From NCBI GenBank assembly GCA_934597465.1, contig CAKTSC010000056.1, positions 1 through 7,829 of the forward strand: a stretch of 7,829 nt of DNA, in the 5' to 3' direction. This document shows, one piece after another, positions 6,786-7,829 of the stretch. A program made the translations under genes and the position numbers. The DNA is from an uncultured Dysosmobacter sp. (GTDB lineage: Bacteria; Bacillota; Clostridia; Oscillospirales; Oscillospiraceae). Position 1 is the first letter of the stretch; the number at the start of each line of letters is the position of its first letter. The notes beneath the pieces are model-generated. The model was not told the DNA's origin. It saw only the letters and a program-made list of their open reading frames with translations, and made no database searches.

Positions 6786-7064
6786 TCAGCGCAGAAGATG
6801 GCCGTCGTCGGCATCCTCGGGCACGTTCTCCTCCTCAATGGTGAGATCCATCCCGGCGGCGCTGATGCGGCCCTCGGCCACCTCGTCGATGGCCAGGGTG
6901 ACGGGCTTCTCGTCCAGATGCTCGCCGGTCTCCTCGGCCTCCTCGGCGATCTGGCGGGCCCGGCGGGCCACCACGTTCACCAGCAGGTAGCGGTTGGGCA
7001 CATAGGAGGTCAGACGGCCCATGGCCGGATACAGCATTCCCGTTTTCTTGGTATTGATATCCAT
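6786..7064 (-). CDS. rpoZ: DNA-directed RNA polymerase omega subunit
   Basis: Small RNA polymerase subunit that wraps the C-terminal part of beta-prime and aids assembly and stability of the core enzyme. At 92 residues it is of usual length. MLYPAMGRLTSYVPNRYLLV (10-29) followed by NVVARRARQIAEEAEE (30-45) is the conserved omega helix region, and VTLAIDEVAEGRI (55-67) is the second conserved segment. The C-terminus is acidic and low in conservation, as is usual. The chosen ATG has AAGGGA nine bases upstream; Met10 is a possible alternative but lacks such a site. It lies 61 bases after gmk and 17 before priA. In B. subtilis coaBC would follow, but here priA does. Confidence 0.95.
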   Translation of the reverse strand: MDINTKKTGMLYPAMGRLTSYVPNRYLLVNVVARRARQIAEEAEETGEHLDEKPVTLAIDEVAEGRISAAGMDLTIEEENVPEDADDGHLLR

Positions 7065-7088
7065 GATTCTCGTTCCCTTCTCGTCCTT

Positions 7089-7102
7089 GGCGCGGATGCG
7101 CC
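7089..7102. repeat. Short GC inverted repeat in the gmk-rpoZ gap
   Basis: GGCGC (7089-7093) and GCGCC (7098-7102) are 5-base arms with a four-base loop, sitting upstream of the rpoZ ribosome binding site. By itself it is weak. It is listed because the other two sizeable gaps in the operon have the same arrangement. Confidence 0.25.
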
Positions 7103-7125
7103 GGAATTTGCGTTCTGATTTGGTC

Positions 7126-7722
7126 TTACTTCCCCCGGATGATCTCCATCCGGTCGGCGGGCTTGCAGTGCTCCGCCGTCATGATGGCGTCCAGCTCCCG
7201 GACGGCGTTTTCCACCGTGTCGTTGATGACGAAGTAGTCGTAGGTATCGGCGGTCTGGAACTCCACCTTGGCCCGGAGCAGGCGGCTCTGGATGTCCTCC
7301 TCCGTGTTGGTGCCCCGGCCGGTGAGCCGGCGCTCCAGCTCCTCCCAGGAGGGGGGCGCGATGAAGATGCGCACGGTCTCCGGCCGCTTGGCGCAGACCT
7401 GCAGCGTGCCCTGCACCTCGATGTCCAGGATCACGTCGTCCCCCCGATCCATGGCGGCGTCCACGAACTTTTTGGGGGTACCGTAGAAGTTCCCCACATA
7501 CTCGGCGTACTCCAAAAACTCGTCCCGGGCGATCCAGTCCCGGAACTCATCCACGCTGATGAAGTGGTAGTGGATGCCGTCCACCTCGCCCTCCCGGGCC
7601 TCCCGGGTGGTGGCGGAGACGGAGAAGTAGAGATTGCTCCGCTTCGCCATCAGTGCCTTCAGCACCGTGCTCTTGCCGACCCCGGAGGGGCCGGAGACGA
7701 TGAACGTCTTCCCTCTTGTCAT
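7126..7722 (-). CDS. gmk: Guanylate kinase
   Basis: Converts GMP and ATP to GDP and ADP, an essential step in GTP, dGTP and (p)ppGpp supply. It is 198 residues, as expected. The P-loop is GPSGVGKST (11-19). GMP-binding residues line up with the yeast enzyme: S36, R40, R43, E46, Y52, E71 and T82. ILDIEVQG (98-105) and the lid region RLTGRGTNTEEDIQSRL (132-148) follow. One departure is A42 in TTREAREGE, where most guanylate kinases have Pro; the GMP-contacting arginines on either side are kept. The ATG overlaps the remA stop as ATGA, and GGAGG lies in the last codons of remA, so coupled translation is likely. The stop is TAA, unlike the TGA used by the other complete genes here. Confidence 0.98.
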   Translation of the reverse strand: MTRGKTFIVSGPSGVGKSTVLKALMAKRSNLYFSVSATTREAREGEVDGIHYHFISVDEFRDWIARDEFLEYAEYVGNFYGTPKKFVDAAMDRGDDVILDIEVQGTLQVCAKRPETVRIFIAPPSWEELERRLTGRGTNTEEDIQSRLLRAKVEFQTADTYDYFVINDTVENAVRELDAIMTAEHCKPADRMEIIRGK

Positions 7723-7829
7723 TCCTCTTCCTCCTTACTCTCCCAGTCCTCATCCAGCCGGGGCGCCAGCTTTTCCGGCGGCAGGGCGGAGAGGATCACA
7801 TGGTCGCTGTCCATAATGAAGATGGACGC
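7719..7829 (-). CDS. remA: RemA/YlzA-family (DUF370) regulatory protein, partial (5' end beyond window)
   Basis: Only the last 36 codons are visible; I translated them by hand since the start lies beyond the right edge. The stretch IFIMDSDHVILSAL matches the end of the DUF370 family, in which B. subtilis RemA (formerly YlzA) has IMDSDHVILSA. RemA is a small DNA-binding activator of biofilm matrix and osmoprotection genes in B. subtilis. In other Clostridia the role is less certain. The family is about 85-90 residues long, so roughly 55 are missing. After the conserved core the protein ends in an acidic tail (DEDWESKEEEE) that also encodes the gmk ribosome binding site. The position just upstream of gmk is the standard Firmicute context and supports the call. 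Confidence 0.9.
   Translation of the reverse strand, partial: ASIFIMDSDHVILSALPPEKLAPRLDEDWESKEEEE

Noticed and set aside
5713..6990. Plus-strand open frame of 425 codons opposite priA and rpoZ
   Set aside because: Same reason: it is antisense to clear genes, spans the junction between two of them, and has biased composition without motifs.
1..7829. CRISPR array, tRNA, rRNA, insertion sequence, phage or defence genes
   Set aside because: I looked for repeated units, tRNA-like folds and transposase or defence motifs and saw none. Nearly every base lies in a recognised housekeeping gene on one strand.

Overview
The window is a compact piece of a housekeeping operon from what looks like a GC-rich member of the Clostridia (Firmicutes/Bacillota). 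An Oscillospiraceae-type gut bacterium (Flavonifractor, Oscillibacter or Intestinimonas-like) is my best guess. That guess rests on the strong G+C bias visible throughout, the Firmicute-specific gene order, and a YugP-type membrane zinc peptidase between fmt and rsmB. No marker that fixes the genus is present.

All genes lie on the minus strand, so transcription runs from the right edge to the left edge. In that order they are: remA (3' part only, cut by the right edge), gmk (guanylate kinase), rpoZ (RNA polymerase omega), priA (primosomal helicase), def (peptide deformylase), fmt (Met-tRNA formyltransferase), a membrane zinc metallopeptidase, rsmB (16S rRNA m5C methyltransferase) and rlmN (23S rRNA/tRNA m2A methyltransferase, cut by the left edge). 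This is the well-known Firmicute order, except that coaBC, which lies between rpoZ and priA in Bacillus subtilis, is absent here.

Packing is very tight. Four junctions (remA/gmk, def/fmt, peptidase/rsmB, rsmB/rlmN) are ATGA overlaps, where the start of one gene shares bases with the stop of the previous one; rpoZ/priA has 17 bases between genes. Only gmk/rpoZ, priA/def and fmt/peptidase have gaps of about 45-65 bases, and each of these holds a short GC-rich inverted repeat just ahead of the next ribosome binding site. No gene-free stretch exceeds 300 bases, and I see no internal promoter, tRNA, rRNA, CRISPR array, insertion sequence or phage gene.

Functionally the cluster joins nucleotide supply (Gmk), transcription (RpoZ), replication restart (PriA), formyl-methionine addition and removal (Fmt, Def) and ribosome RNA methylation (RsmB, RlmN), with a biofilm/matrix regulator family member (RemA) upstream. 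I found no novel system. The points most worth a second look are the zinc peptidase's lack of any ATG/GTG/TTG start that would include its N-terminal membrane segment (an AUC codon sits where the start should be), the inverted repeats in the three gaps, and two possible starts for def.
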